From Chryseobacterium paridis (GTDB lineage: Bacteria; Bacteroidota; Bacteroidia; Flavobacteriales; Weeksellaceae): 64,000 nucleotides of DNA. The notes under the pieces were generated by a model. It ran no database searches, was not told the DNA's origin, and saw only the letters and a list, made by a program, of their open reading frames with translations. Of this stretch, positions 35,371 to 44,305 are shown piece by piece (within the stretch, counting starts at the first letter, position 1; each line of letters begins with the position of its first letter). The stretch spans positions 682,001-746,000 of the forward strand of contig NZ_JAENHK010000001.1 of the NCBI RefSeq assembly GCF_016595215.1. The letters run 5' to 3'. The position numbers were made by a program, and so were the translations under genes.

Positions 35371-36185
35371 TGACAAATAAAGGAATGGCTAAAGACACAT
35401 TGGAAATTTTAGCTAAGAAATATTATATAAATACGGAAAAAGAAAAAATAGAACTAAGTAAAGAGATTGAAATTTGTAAAAAAGAAACTGTTTTATTAAG
35501 TTCAGATGAATTATCAAGACTATCAGAAACAATAAAAGGAAAAGATATTTTTGAAACACAGATTGAAGCTTGGAATTGCAGCTCATTGAAAGCGATTTTA
35601 CAATTATCAAATGAAGAAAATCAGGAAAGGTTGATGTGCCTCAATTTTGCCTCTGCTAAAAATCCAGGAGGTGGATTTATAAGTGGGGCGGAAGCTCAGG
35701 AAGAAAGTCTGGCAAGAACTTCTGCTCTATATGCCAGCCAGCTTGAAGCGGAAAATTTTTATAAAACACATCGTGGAATGAAGTCATGTTTTTATACAGA
35801 CAGTATGATTTATAGCCCAAGTGTTCCGGTTTTTAGAAAAGACAAAGGAGAATTATTGAAAAAGCCAGTTTTGTGTAATTTTATTACCTCGGCAGCAGTA
35901 AATGCTGGAGTCGTAAAAAGACAGGAGCCAGAAAGAGCAGATGAAATTATAGACGCAATGGATGTAAGAATGGATAAAATGTTTGCTTTAGCTTTAATGA
36001 AAAGAAATGAAACTCTAATTTTAGGTGCATGGGGCTGTGGGGTTTTTAGAAATAATCCTGAGGACATTGCTCAATTATTCAGAAAACATTTAGAAGGAAA
36101 ATATAAAAATAAATTTAAAAGGGTGGTTTTTGCGGTTCTTACTAAAAATGAAGGATTAATGAAACTGTTTGAAGAAATTAGATGA
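35370..36185 (+). CDS. TIGR02452-type poly(ADP-ribose) glycohydrolase-like protein (bacterial PARG)
   Basis: 271 residues. The PARG signature GGG-x7-QEE is complete: GGG at 100-102 and QEE at 110-112, with [15 protein letters not shown] leading in and [10 protein letters not shown] following. Bacterial PARGs of this family cleave ribose-ribose or terminal ADP-ribose bonds. The start overlaps the previous stop (TAATG), and the end overlaps the next start by 4 bases, so it is translationally coupled on both sides. Confidence 0.93.
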   Translation: MTNKGMAKDTLEILAKKYYINTEKEKIELSKEIEICKKETVLLSSDELSRLSETIKGKDIFETQIEAWNCSSLKAILQLSNEENQERLMCLNFASAKNPGGGFISGAEAQEESLARTSALYASQLEAENFYKTHRGMKSCFYTDSMIYSPSVPVFRKDKGELLKKPVLCNFITSAAVNAGVVKRQEPERADEIIDAMDVRMDKMFALALMKRNETLILGAWGCGVFRNNPEDIAQLFRKHLEGKYKNKFKRVVFAVLTKNEGLMKLFEEIR

Positions 36186-36703
36186 AAGCACTTATTGAAT
36201 TAATAAAAGGAGACATCACAAAAATTCAAGCTGATGCTATTGTGAATGCTGCTAACTCTTCTCTGCTTGGTGGCGGTGGAGTAGATGGTGCTATTCATCG
36301 GGCTGGAGGAAAGCAGATTTTAGATGAATGTATTCAGATAAGAAATAGACAAGGTAAATGTAAGACAGGTGAAGCGATTGTCACTTCCGCAGGAAACCTT
36401 CCCGCAACTTATGTTATTCATACCGTCGGTCCTGTCTGGAACGGCGATGAAGAGAAAGGATCAAAGCTTTTGGCCAATTGTTATAAGAATTCTTTAAAGC
36501 TTGCGGAAGGTCTGGACATTAAAAAAATAGCTTTTCCAAATATTAGCACAGGAATTTATCATTTCCCAAAGGAATTAGCAGCAAAAATTGCCATTAATGA
36601 AGTTCAAAATTTTCAAACAAAAAAGATTGAAAAAATTATTTTCGTTTGTTTTGATGAAGAAAATGAGGCAATTTATAATGAACTATTAAAAGATAAACAA
36701 TGA
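36182..36703 (+). CDS. O-acetyl-ADP-ribose deacetylase-like macrodomain (YmdB/MacroD)
   Basis: 173 residues. MacroD-type signature is complete: [19 protein letters not shown] with NAAN at 22-25, [14 protein letters not shown] (30-43), [12 protein letters not shown] and [11 protein letters not shown]. Such enzymes hydrolyse O-acetyl-ADP-ribose, the sirtuin by-product, and mono-ADP-ribose on acidic residues. The start overlaps the PARG stop and the end overlaps the sirtuin start, each by 4 bases, which makes the sirtuin plus deacetylase pairing functionally sensible. Confidence 0.95.
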   Translation: MKALIELIKGDITKIQADAIVNAANSSLLGGGGVDGAIHRAGGKQILDECIQIRNRQGKCKTGEAIVTSAGNLPATYVIHTVGPVWNGDEEKGSKLLANCYKNSLKLAEGLDIKKIAFPNISTGIYHFPKELAAKIAINEVQNFQTKKIEKIIFVCFDEENEAIYNELLKDKQ

Positions 36704-37386
36704 AAAAACTAACCATATTAAGCGGTGCAGGAATCAGTGCCGAAAGTGGAATAAAAACCTTCAGGGACGGAGATGGTCTCTGGGAAAATCATAATGTAAC
36801 CGACGTGGCAAGTCCTGAAGGATGGAGGAGAGATAGAGCATTGGTTTTGGAGTTTTACAATCAGAGACGTCGCCAGCTTCATGAAGTACAACCTAATGAG
36901 GCCCATCAATTGTTGGCAGATTTAGAGCAGTATTTTGATGTGCAGATCATTACTCAAAACATAGATGACCTTCATGAAAGAGCCGGATCTACCAATATCC
37001 TTCATATTCATGGAGAACTGTTTAAATCGTGCTCGTGTAATAATAAGGATCTGATCTATGAACAAAAAGATGATATTAATGAGGGAGATAAAGCCGAAGA
37101 TGGAGCGCAATTAAGGCCATTTATTGTTTGGTTTGGAGAAGATGTTCCTTTGTATAATGTAGCAAGAGAAAAGGTAAAAGAAGCAGATATTTTAATCGTT
37201 ATCGGAACCTCTTTGCAGGTATATCCAGCAGCAGGTTTGATTCATGAAATTAAAGATGATTGTCTTTTGATTGTGATCAATCCCAATGAAACAGAATTCG
37301 GATATGGGAAAAGAGCAGTTGTGATGAAAGAGAGTGCAACAAGAGGAATGAAATTATTGTATGATAAGCTGGTAAATATGGCGTAA
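36700..37386 (+). CDS. Sirtuin, NAD-dependent protein deacylase (CobB/SIRT5 class)
   Basis: 228 residues. NAD-binding [10 protein letters not shown] (9-18) followed by [14 protein letters not shown] (85-90), catalytic His104 in HIHGE, and [12 protein letters not shown]. Tyr53 and Arg56 form the Y-x-x-R pair that marks SIRT5/CobB-type deacylases active on succinyl- and malonyl-lysine. Only a CxC pair (111-113) is seen where zinc-binding sirtuins have two CxxC pairs, so the zinc site may be incomplete. It produces O-acyl-ADP-ribose, the substrate class of the coupled macrodomain gene upstream. The next gene starts at the stop (TAATG). Confidence 0.93.
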   Translation: MKKLTILSGAGISAESGIKTFRDGDGLWENHNVTDVASPEGWRRDRALVLEFYNQRRRQLHEVQPNEAHQLLADLEQYFDVQIITQNIDDLHERAGSTNILHIHGELFKSCSCNNKDLIYEQKDDINEGDKAEDGAQLRPFIVWFGEDVPLYNVAREKVKEADILIVIGTSLQVYPAAGLIHEIKDDCLLIVINPNETEFGYGKRAVVMKESATRGMKLLYDKLVNMA

Positions 37387-38330
37387 TGAAAAATGTAGTG
37401 AAATCTGGAATTTTTGGGGTTTGTATTGGAGATGCATTAGGTGTTCCTGTGGAATTTAAGAGTAGAGAACAATTGCAACATTCACCAGTTACAGGAATGA
37501 AAGCATTTGGGACACATCATCAGCCTGCTGGGACTTGGAGTGATGATAGTTCGTTAACGCTTTGCCTTGCGGAAGAGCTTGTGAAAGGATATAATTTAGA
37601 GAAAATTGGAAAGAGTTTTGTCAAGTGGTATCAATATGGGCATTGGACTCCACATGGAAAAGTTTTCGATGTAGGGATTGCAACAAGGCAGGCGATTCAT
37701 AAAATAGGTAAAGGGTATACTCCTCAACTATGCGGAGGAAGTAGTGAAAAAGATAATGGAAATGGTTCTTTAATGAGAATTCTACCTTTATTGTTTTATA
37801 TAAAAGATTTTCCTGTAGAAAAAAGGTTTGACTTAGTAAAAGAAGTTTCTTCTCTCACTCACGCTCATATTCGCTCAATAATTTCATGTTTCATTTACTT
37901 AGAGTTTTTACTGGAAATATTGAATAGAAAAAACAAAGTAGAAGCATATCAAAATATGCAGGTTACGATAAAGGAGTTCTTGAATAACAATCCGATTTGC
38001 TCTCAAAATGAAATGGACTTATTTGAAAGGATTTTAAAAAATGATATTTCGAAGTATGCTGAAGATGAAATTAAGAGTACAGGATATGTTCTACACAGTC
38101 TTGAAGCTTCTTTATGGTGTTTCATGAATTCAGAAAGTTATTCTGAGGCTGTGTTGAAAGCAGTTAACCTTGGTGACGATACTGATACTACAGGAGCTAT
38201 AACAGGCGGAATCGCTGGAATTTATTATGGTTTTGAAAGCATTCCTGAAGAATGGGTTTTAGAATTGGTAAGAAAAGAGGATATAGATAAAGTTTGTCAG
38301 AAGTTGGAGATAAAATATTGTAAAAAATAA
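37386..38330 (+). CDS. ADP-ribosylglycohydrolase (ARH/DraG family)
   Basis: 314 residues. Two-magnesium site motifs are visible: GVCIGDALGVPVEF (11-24), WSDDSSLTLCL with Asp53-Asp54, the NGSLMRILPL loop, and GDDTDTTGAITGGIAG starting at Gly263, which supplies the C-terminal aspartates. ARH enzymes remove ADP-ribose from arginine, serine or nucleic-acid targets. The ATG overlaps the sirtuin stop by one base, and the next gene follows by 4 bases. Confidence 0.94.
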   Translation: MKNVVKSGIFGVCIGDALGVPVEFKSREQLQHSPVTGMKAFGTHHQPAGTWSDDSSLTLCLAEELVKGYNLEKIGKSFVKWYQYGHWTPHGKVFDVGIATRQAIHKIGKGYTPQLCGGSSEKDNGNGSLMRILPLLFYIKDFPVEKRFDLVKEVSSLTHAHIRSIISCFIYLEFLLEILNRKNKVEAYQNMQVTIKEFLNNNPICSQNEMDLFERILKNDISKYAEDEIKSTGYVLHSLEASLWCFMNSESYSEAVLKAVNLGDDTDTTGAITGGIAGIYYGFESIPEEWVLELVRKEDIDKVCQKLEIKYCKK

Positions 38331-38334
38331 TGTA

Positions 38335-38820
38335 ATGTTAAATATTTTGAAGAAACTTTTTTTTGGAAGTAGCAATGCAATAGAAAGCAATTTGAATAAT
38401 AATGATATTAACCGATCTCTAAAAGTACACAAGGATAACATTGAAGTCAATAAATATGTAGAACTTGGGAATAACTCTGTTAATTACTCAAAAGAATACT
38501 CGTTTATAACACCACCAGAAATATTGAAGATTTTAAATAATAAAACATTGATGTGGGTTGATGAAAAGAACAATCTAATGGGGATTTCAAGTAAGAAAGA
38601 GAGCTTACTATTTTCTCTAAGTGATGTAAAGAATTTAGAAATAACAAATATGCTTCCTGCAAAAGGATATGGGTGTGGGTATTTTTCAATTCGTCTTTTG
38701 AATAGTAAAATATTTGATATAAGTATGTCTGATACCTACAATTTTGATATTTATGCAGATGAAATATCAGAAAAACTTGGAGTTAAGGTTGTCTTTGGCC
38801 CTGAATTTTATAATTGTTAA
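38335..38820 (+). CDS. Protein of unknown function in the ADP-ribose cluster
   Basis: 161 residues with no family I recognise. The N-terminus (about 1-55) is basic then Asn-rich and looks disordered. The C-terminal half (about 60-160) alternates short hydrophobic strands (LMWVDEKNNLMGISS, LLFSLSDVKNLEI, GYFSIRLLNSKIFDISM) and ends with an amphipathic helix (YNFDIYADEISEKLG), the layout of a small beta-barrel plus helix such as a bacterial PH-like domain. That fold guess is weak. Spacing of 4 bases before and 9 bases after ties it to the operon. It is more AT-rich than its neighbours. Confidence 0.7.
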   Translation: MLNILKKLFFGSSNAIESNLNNNDINRSLKVHKDNIEVNKYVELGNNSVNYSKEYSFITPPEILKILNNKTLMWVDEKNNLMGISSKKESLLFSLSDVKNLEITNMLPAKGYGCGYFSIRLLNSKIFDISMSDTYNFDIYADEISEKLGVKVVFGPEFYNC

Positions 38821-38829
38821 AACAAAATC

Positions 38830-39372
38830 ATGAACGAAATAGAAAATAAAAGAATAAGTAAATTCCTGAGTCTAATACTCAGGCATCAGCCGGAAACAAT
38901 CCATTTGAAATTGGATGAAAATGGCTGGGCAGATGTTGAAGAACTGATCACAAAATCGGCTCATAACAGAATGCATTTTACAATAGAAGAATTAGATGAG
39001 GTTGTAGAAACGAATAACAAAAAAAGGTTTGCCTTTAATAAAGATAAAACGAAGATAAGAGCCAATCAGGGTCACTCTATTGATATCGATCTGGCATTGA
39101 TTCCTCAGCAACCTCCGGAATTTCTCTACCATGGAACCGCTGAAATCAATATCGGTTCAATTATGAATAAGGGAATTGAAAAAAGAAGCAGACAGCATGT
39201 TCATCTGAGCGCAGATAAAGATACAGCCACAAAAGTGGGAATGCGTCATGGAAAACCTGTAATTTTGACTATCCGGACAGGCAAAATGTTTGAAGAAGGG
39301 ATTCAGTTTTACCTTTCTAATAATGGAGTCTGGTTGACGGACTTTGTAGATGCTCAATATATTTCAAAGTAA
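38830..39372 (+). CDS. kptA: RNA 2'-phosphotransferase (KptA/Tpt1)
   Basis: 180 residues, full length. Uses NAD+ to remove the 2'-phosphate left at RNA splice or repair junctions, releasing ADP-ribose 1'',2''-cyclic phosphate. N-terminal winged-helix lobe: LILRHQPE (Arg18, His19), LDENGW, and IRANQGHS (Arg77 to Ser83). C-terminal ART-fold lobe: LYHGT with His101, RQHVHLSADKDTA (121-133) and GVWLTDFV. All expected conserved residues are visible. Within the cluster it is the only established NAD-consuming RNA enzyme and a reason to consider RNA repair as the theme. Confidence 0.95.
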   Translation: MNEIENKRISKFLSLILRHQPETIHLKLDENGWADVEELITKSAHNRMHFTIEELDEVVETNNKKRFAFNKDKTKIRANQGHSIDIDLALIPQQPPEFLYHGTAEINIGSIMNKGIEKRSRQHVHLSADKDTATKVGMRHGKPVILTIRTGKMFEEGIQFYLSNNGVWLTDFVDAQYISK

Positions 39373-39375
39373 AAA

Positions 39376-40110
39376 ATGAAAAGAAAGTTAGTAATAGGAG
39401 ATATTCATGGTGGCTTTAAAGCCTTAATACAGGTTTTGGATCGGGCGAAAGTAAGTGTTGACGATCAGTTGATCTTCCTTGGGGATTATGTCGATGGCTG
39501 GAGTCAATCTTCTGATATCATCCAATTTTTAATAGAACTTTCCGAGAAACAAAATTGTATTTTCATTAAAGGAAATCATGATGCATGGTGTGAAGACTGG
39601 CTTTCTTTGGGTGGAACTCCTAGTGTGTGGCTTTCAAACGGTGGGCAAAAGACAATTGAAAGCTATGATAATTATTCGGATGAAGAGTTGGAAAGACACT
39701 TAGAATTTTTTCAACGTATGAAAAACTATTATGTAGATGATCAAAACCGTTTGTTTATTCATGCAGGATACTCATCTATGCATGGCCCGGAAAAAGAAGT
39801 GTATTCCAGTAATTACCGATGGGATAGAACGCTTTGGGAAACAGCCGTTTCTATGGATAAAAAACTGAGTAAAAATTCAGAATTGTATCCTAAAAGGTTG
39901 CTTTTGTTTAAAGAGATCTTCATTGGCCATACACCAACAATTGAGCTGGGGAGCAAAGAACCTTTGAATAAGGCAAATATCTGGAATTTAGATACAGGAG
40001 CTGCTTATACGGGAGCTTTGTCTATTATGGATATTGATACGAAAGAATTCTGGCAGAGTGACCCGCTTCCTGCTTTATATCCTGACGAAAATGGTAGAAA
40101 TGTGTGGTAG
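39376..40110 (+). CDS. PPP-type metallophosphoesterase
   Basis: 244 residues. The dinuclear-metal phosphatase motifs are in order: GDIHG (8-12), GDYVDG (36-41), GNHD (66-69), and further histidines in FIHAGYSS and FIGHTPT. This is the pattern of bacterial PPP/ApaH-PrpE-like phosphatases that act on phosphoproteins or dinucleoside polyphosphates. It starts 3 bases after kptA, so it may process an ADP-ribose or dinucleotide product, or end-heal RNA, by analogy with Pnkp-type systems. The substrate is not determined. Confidence 0.88.
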   Translation: MKRKLVIGDIHGGFKALIQVLDRAKVSVDDQLIFLGDYVDGWSQSSDIIQFLIELSEKQNCIFIKGNHDAWCEDWLSLGGTPSVWLSNGGQKTIESYDNYSDEELERHLEFFQRMKNYYVDDQNRLFIHAGYSSMHGPEKEVYSSNYRWDRTLWETAVSMDKKLSKNSELYPKRLLLFKEIFIGHTPTIELGSKEPLNKANIWNLDTGAAYTGALSIMDIDTKEFWQSDPLPALYPDENGRNVW

Positions 40111-40408
40111 TTAATCGTAAAGGCGCAAATGTTTTGAGAGTATACTGTTTTTAAGGCGCAAGGATTTTTATCAGAGATAAAAAATTTTTTGTTTATTCAA
40201 GTTTATTCGACACTATTTTAGAGCGCTTACACGCAATATTGTCATTCCATAGGAATCTCTATAGTCTATTATTAAAGCCTAGTTTAGATTCCTACGGAAT
40301 GACATAGAAGATAAAATAAAATGTAGAAATTATCTATTACTAAAATCTTTGATTTTCTTGCGCCTTAAAAACGCAAAATTTTAGGAAACCTTGCGTCTTT
40401 GCGATTAA
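40111..40408. repeat. MITE-like element with three nested inverted repeats
   Basis: A 298-bp gene-free block right after the phosphatase stop. The outer arms TTAATCGTAAAGGCGCAA (40111-40128) and TTGCGTCTTTGCGATTAA (40391-40408) are reverse complements with two mismatches. The middle arms TTTTTAAGGCGCAAG (40148-40162) and CTTGCGCCTTAAAAA (40357-40371) match perfectly. The inner arms GTCATTCCATAGGAATCT (40241-40258) and AGATTCCTACGGAATGAC (40286-40303) match with one mismatch. This is the build of a non-autonomous mobile or REP-like element. Confidence 0.75.
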
Positions 40409-40461
40409 CCAAAAGATTCATCAATAATTTCAGTAATTTTGAAACCTGAAATTTTACTTCC

Positions 40462-42186
40462 ATGAAACTTAAATATCTTCTATTATTTCTGAGTTCTTCT
40501 CTATTTTTCTCTCAACAGTCTTTTCAAACACCTTTTGAAAAAGGAAATGGTAACCAGACCGTTACCTATGATGAAATGAATAATTATTATAAAGGTCTGG
40601 CAGAAAAGTTTCCTGCTATTCAATATGTAAAAAAGGGAGAGGATGATAACGGAAAACCAATCTATGTGGTCATTTACAATCCATTTCCGGAAAAAGACTT
40701 TGAAAAATTAAGAAAGGATAAAGCAATATTGTTTGTTAATAATGGAATTCATCCTGGAGAACCAGATGGAATTGATGCAACCATGATGCTGATGCGGGAT
40801 CTTGCAACGAAAAAGGTAAAGACTCCACAGAACTTTATGATTGCTGCCATTTCTGCTTATAATGTGAGTGGAATGCTTAACAGAGGTTCTTATTCCAGGG
40901 CCAATCAAAATGGTCCTGAACAATATGGTTTCAGGGGAAATGCCAGAAACTATGATCTGAACAGGGATTTTATCAAAGCTGATACTAAAAATGCCCGGAG
41001 CTTTCAGGAAATTTACCAATGGTTAAAGCCAGATGTTTTTATCGACAACCATGTCAGCAATGGGGCAGATTATCAATATACATTTACCTATATTTCGACA
41101 TTTAAAGAACGTTTGGGAAATATCCTTGGGAATTATTTTTACAATGATTATCAGGCAAAGAACCTTGAAGAGTTAAAAAAATTAGGATATGAAAGTACTC
41201 CATATGTCAATATTCATGGTGATGTTCCCGAAATAGGATTTGCTTCTTTTGAGGATTCACCGAGATATTCCACAGGATATACTTCTTTATTTAATTCATT
41301 GGGGACGGTTCCGGAAACGCATATGTTGAAACCTTATGACAAGAGGGTTGATGCGACGTATAAATATATGCTTGTTAATCTTCAGAACCTGGATAAAGAT
41401 TACAAAAAGATCAAAGAATACCGTATTGAAAATTTAAAACAATATCAATCAGGAAAACAATACGGCATCCGCTGGAAGATAGATTCTACAAAATTTTCCA
41501 CGATGGATTTCAAAGGCTATGAAGGGAAGTATAAACCGAGTGAGATTTCTGGAAAACCAAGATTATATTATGACCGAAATAAGCCCTTTACTAAAAAGAT
41601 AAAATTATTTACAACGGCGGTACCCACAGGTTATATTACCATCCCTGAATATTATGTCATTCCGCAATCTCAATACCGCGTTATTGAAGAGTTTAAAAGG
41701 AATAAGATAGAGATGAAGCCGATTCAGAAGGATAGTGTAATAGCAGTGGAGTCCTACAAGATCAATGATTTTAAAACGGTAAAAAATCCATACGAAGGAC
41801 ATTATCTGCATTACGAAACAACCGTTGAAAAAACAAATAAAAAAATAACCTTTTCGGCTGGTGATTATATTATTCCTACTCAACAAGCTGGAGTTAAATA
41901 CATTATTGAAACCCTGGAACCGGAAGCTTTAGATTCTTTTTTTAACTGGAACTTTTTTGATGGAATTCTAGCACAAAAAGAATATTTCTCAGCCTATATA
42001 TTTGAAGATACAGCAGCTGAATTGTTGAAAAAAGACAAGACATTGAAAAAAGAACTTGATGACAAAAAATCATCGGATAAAAAGTTTGCAGAAGATGGCT
42101 CGGCACAATTAGACTGGGTGTACAGGCATTCTCCGTACTTTGAAGAAAAGACTTTTAAGCAATATCCTATTTACAGGATCTTATAA
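40462..42186 (+). CDS. M14-family zinc carboxypeptidase, secreted
   Basis: 574 residues with a signal peptide (to about residue 17). The zinc site has HPGE (His97, Glu100) and the third ligand His197 in DNHVSNG. NYDLNRDF (163-170) supplies the substrate-binding Asn-Arg pair of M14 peptidases. The N-terminal 300 residues hold the peptidase; the C-terminal 250 residues are a beta-rich extension with no recognised family. It is likely periplasmic or exported and degrades peptides or peptidoglycan-derived peptides. It stands alone after the inverted-repeat element. Confidence 0.87.
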   Translation: MKLKYLLLFLSSSLFFSQQSFQTPFEKGNGNQTVTYDEMNNYYKGLAEKFPAIQYVKKGEDDNGKPIYVVIYNPFPEKDFEKLRKDKAILFVNNGIHPGEPDGIDATMMLMRDLATKKVKTPQNFMIAAISAYNVSGMLNRGSYSRANQNGPEQYGFRGNARNYDLNRDFIKADTKNARSFQEIYQWLKPDVFIDNHVSNGADYQYTFTYISTFKERLGNILGNYFYNDYQAKNLEELKKLGYESTPYVNIHGDVPEIGFASFEDSPRYSTGYTSLFNSLGTVPETHMLKPYDKRVDATYKYMLVNLQNLDKDYKKIKEYRIENLKQYQSGKQYGIRWKIDSTKFSTMDFKGYEGKYKPSEISGKPRLYYDRNKPFTKKIKLFTTAVPTGYITIPEYYVIPQSQYRVIEEFKRNKIEMKPIQKDSVIAVESYKINDFKTVKNPYEGHYLHYETTVEKTNKKITFSAGDYIIPTQQAGVKYIIETLEPEALDSFFNWNFFDGILAQKEYFSAYIFEDTAAELLKKDKTLKKELDDKKSSDKKFAEDGSAQLDWVYRHSPYFEEKTFKQYPIYRIL

Positions 42187-42258
42187 AAATCATAAATTAT
42201 TGCGAAACAGATGATTTATTTCTTAGTATTTTGTAAATTTATTAGAAAATATTAAAGA

Positions 42259-43041
42259 ATGAAGCAAATTTATCAGTTAGTAATTGTTTTGGGACTTTTG
42301 CCTATTAGCATTTTTGGGCAATATACACAAAGCTTTGATTCGGCTACCATGCCGGCAGATTGGACCATAATTAACGGAGGTGATCCGGGAACATGGGAAA
42401 CATGGGATACTTATTCAGCATCTACAGATATTGATCCACATTCGGGATCGCATTATTTGGGATTGGAATATGGAAGTACCGCCCATGATGATTATGCAGT
42501 AAGCCCTGCAATAGTAGTTACTGCGGGAGTTTCTGATAAATTAACTTTTTGGAGTAAAAATGGGGGGACAGGCCTGGCAGAGGAATTTGATGTTAAAATA
42601 TCTACAACCACGCCTACTGCTGCAGGATTAACAAATACACTGGCAAGTGCTGTAAAGCCACCAACAACCTGGACCCAGTACACCTATGATTTATCAGCAT
42701 ATGTCGGGCAAACCATTTACATAGCATTTTATTCGTCAACGGAGGATGTTTGGTTTATTGGTATAGATGACTTTCAGGTTTCAGGATCGCTTGGTGTGTC
42801 CGAGATAGATAAAAAAACAGCATCTATTTATCCTAATCCGGTTATTGATGTTTTACATATTGATAGTAAAAATAAAATGGCTGATATTAAGATCTATGAC
42901 TTAACCGGCAGATTACAAAAACAGGAAAATATAAATTCTGAAAATGCCAGAGTTGATCTTTCAGGGCTGGAAACAGGAACATACATTGTAAGGATTAAAG
43001 AAGGAGGTTCTGAAAAGAGTTATAAAATTATAAAGAAATAA
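42259..43041 (+). CDS. Choice-of-anchor J domain protein with T9SS type A sorting domain
   Basis: 260 residues: signal peptide (to about residue 20), a lectin-like beta-sandwich of the choice-of-anchor J type (TQSFDSATMPADWTIING...HSGSHYLGLEYG...IGIDDFQV, about 24-175), and a C-terminal type IX sorting domain (ASIYPNPVIDVLHID to KSYKIIKK, about 188-260). It is expected to be secreted by the T9SS and bound to the surface or released. The ligand is unknown. Terminated by the hairpin at 43046-43078. Confidence 0.9.
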   Translation: MKQIYQLVIVLGLLPISIFGQYTQSFDSATMPADWTIINGGDPGTWETWDTYSASTDIDPHSGSHYLGLEYGSTAHDDYAVSPAIVVTAGVSDKLTFWSKNGGTGLAEEFDVKISTTTPTAAGLTNTLASAVKPPTTWTQYTYDLSAYVGQTIYIAFYSSTEDVWFIGIDDFQVSGSLGVSEIDKKTASIYPNPVIDVLHIDSKNKMADIKIYDLTGRLQKQENINSENARVDLSGLETGTYIVRIKEGGSEKSYKIIKK

Positions 43042-43045
43042 TTAC

Positions 43046-43078
43046 AAAAAGGGCGTTTCAATTGAAACGCCTTTTTTT
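43046..43078. terminator. Bidirectional terminator between the T9SS cargo and the first cupin gene
   Basis: Perfect ten-base arms GGCGTTTCAA / TTGAAACGCC followed by seven T's, with A's on the other side. It sits between convergent genes. Confidence 0.9.
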
Positions 43079-43958
43079 ATTTTGGTAAGCCTCTTTTCAA
43101 AGCATAATTTGCTCTTTCGATAGCTTTTTTCTCTTTCCAATCCATATATCTTTTCTTGAAGCGACCCTTCATAAAATTGTCGAAATTTCTTTGTACTGTA
43201 AGATTCCAAAGTGAATTTGCCTTTACAGCCCATGATTTATCCCAAGCTCTTAAAGATATAGAGAAACTTCCATCCAGGTACTTCATCCAATGCCACCATC
43301 CGGTAGGCATAAATAAAGTATCTCCGTGCTCAAGGAAACACTCAATTCCTTCTACACCATCTAGTGCCGGAAAGTTTTTGAAATCAGGATTCTCAATATC
43401 ATAATCTTCTAATGCATATGTTGCATAAGGAAGTTTATACAATCTGTCTTTCCACTTATAGTCAAAAAGAAGAACATGTTTCCTTCCATTGAAATGAGTA
43501 TGGAAAATATGAGCTAAATCAATATCAAAATGTAAGAAAGTAACAGAACCTTTCCCTCCAAAAAACATAGATGGATATTTATCTAGGAATCCCCCCATCA
43601 ATTCTTTCGGAGAAATATAATCATCCAATAATTTATTGGCCTTTTTAATTGGATCAAAAAAGAAGATCCTCAGATCAGTAGGTTCTCTCTGGATAAGGTC
43701 TATATAGTCTCCAAACTTCATTTCTGTTGTCGGAGCATTGATTGGAGCTGCCGGATCGGCCTTCGCACTGTCATATAATGGAACAACAACGTCTCCTACT
43801 GCCTCCTTTACATATTCCATCGTCCACTTTTGATAAGCGGGCCATTTTCTTGCCATATTCTTGATGACAACAGGCTTTCTGGGTCTTAAATATTTTTCAA
43901 AGAATTCTTCTTTAGTAATGTCGTCTACAATATCTATAGGTTTTAGAATTACTCCCAT
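43077..43958 (-). CDS. Cupin_8/JmjC-like oxygenase, copy 1
   Basis: 293 residues. A cupin-like (JmjC, FIH-type) 2-oxoglutarate oxygenase fold. The iron ligands are His143 and Asp145 in FLHFDID and His223 in GWWHWMKY, and GGKGSVTFLHFD and GRKHVLLF are typical of the family. FIH-like bacterial members hydroxylate ribosomal proteins or other targets; the target here is not known. The C-terminal 50 residues are basic. It is a close paralogue of the gene at 44306-45187, to which most positions are identical. Confidence 0.88.
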   Translation of the reverse strand: MGVILKPIDIVDDITKEEFFEKYLRPRKPVVIKNMARKWPAYQKWTMEYVKEAVGDVVVPLYDSAKADPAAPINAPTTEMKFGDYIDLIQREPTDLRIFFFDPIKKANKLLDDYISPKELMGGFLDKYPSMFFGGKGSVTFLHFDIDLAHIFHTHFNGRKHVLLFDYKWKDRLYKLPYATYALEDYDIENPDFKNFPALDGVEGIECFLEHGDTLFMPTGWWHWMKYLDGSFSISLRAWDKSWAVKANSLWNLTVQRNFDNFMKGRFKKRYMDWKEKKAIERANYALKRGLPK

Positions 43959-43977
43959 TATTATAAATTTTATATTA

Positions 43978-43985
43978 CAAAATTA
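43978..43985 (-). promoter_or_regulatory. -7 element (TAATTTTG) of cupin copy 1
   Basis: A minus-strand TAnnTTTG match 19 bases upstream of the ATG at 43958. The paralogue has the same element at the same distance. Confidence 0.5.
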
Positions 43986-44264
43986 TTAAATAAATAAATA
44001 TAATGGGATGTTTAAGTTTTTTTTAATCTATGATTCAAATCACAGATTTCAATATTTAGTCTAAACAAAAATAATAAAATAGCTTATAAATCCTCTTTTG
44101 TTGTTAAACAGTGATAAGAATAAGAAGAGGAAAAAATAATTTCAGTAGTAAGTCTCCAAAACTTATCCATTATGTTTAATTATTTCTCAGTTTTAACAAG
44201 AATTTACAAATTCTCAGAATATGTTTTGAAAGGGATTTAAAGAAGAGTCAAATCAATAACTAAA
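43986..44264. other. Gene-free spacer between the two cupin paralogues
   Basis: With its edges, a 347-bp gap without a convincing coding frame. It holds the copy 1 promoter (43978-43985) and the copy 2 terminator (44265-44298). The rest is AT-rich and shows nothing I can name. Confidence 0.6.
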
Positions 44265-44298
44265 AAAGCGTATAATTTTCAGGGAAACTATACGCTTT
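44265..44298 (-). terminator. Terminator of cupin copy 2
   Basis: Ten-base arms AAAGCGTATA / TATACGCTTT with a 14-base loop. On the minus strand a T run follows the stem. Confidence 0.8.
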
Positions 44299-44305
44299 AT
44301 TTTTT

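Noticed and set aside
36700..37386. SIR2-type NADase effector of an anti-phage defence system
   Set aside because: The protein has the small deacylase layout with Y-x-x-R and catalytic His104 and no fused effector or partner domain typical of defence SIR2 proteins.
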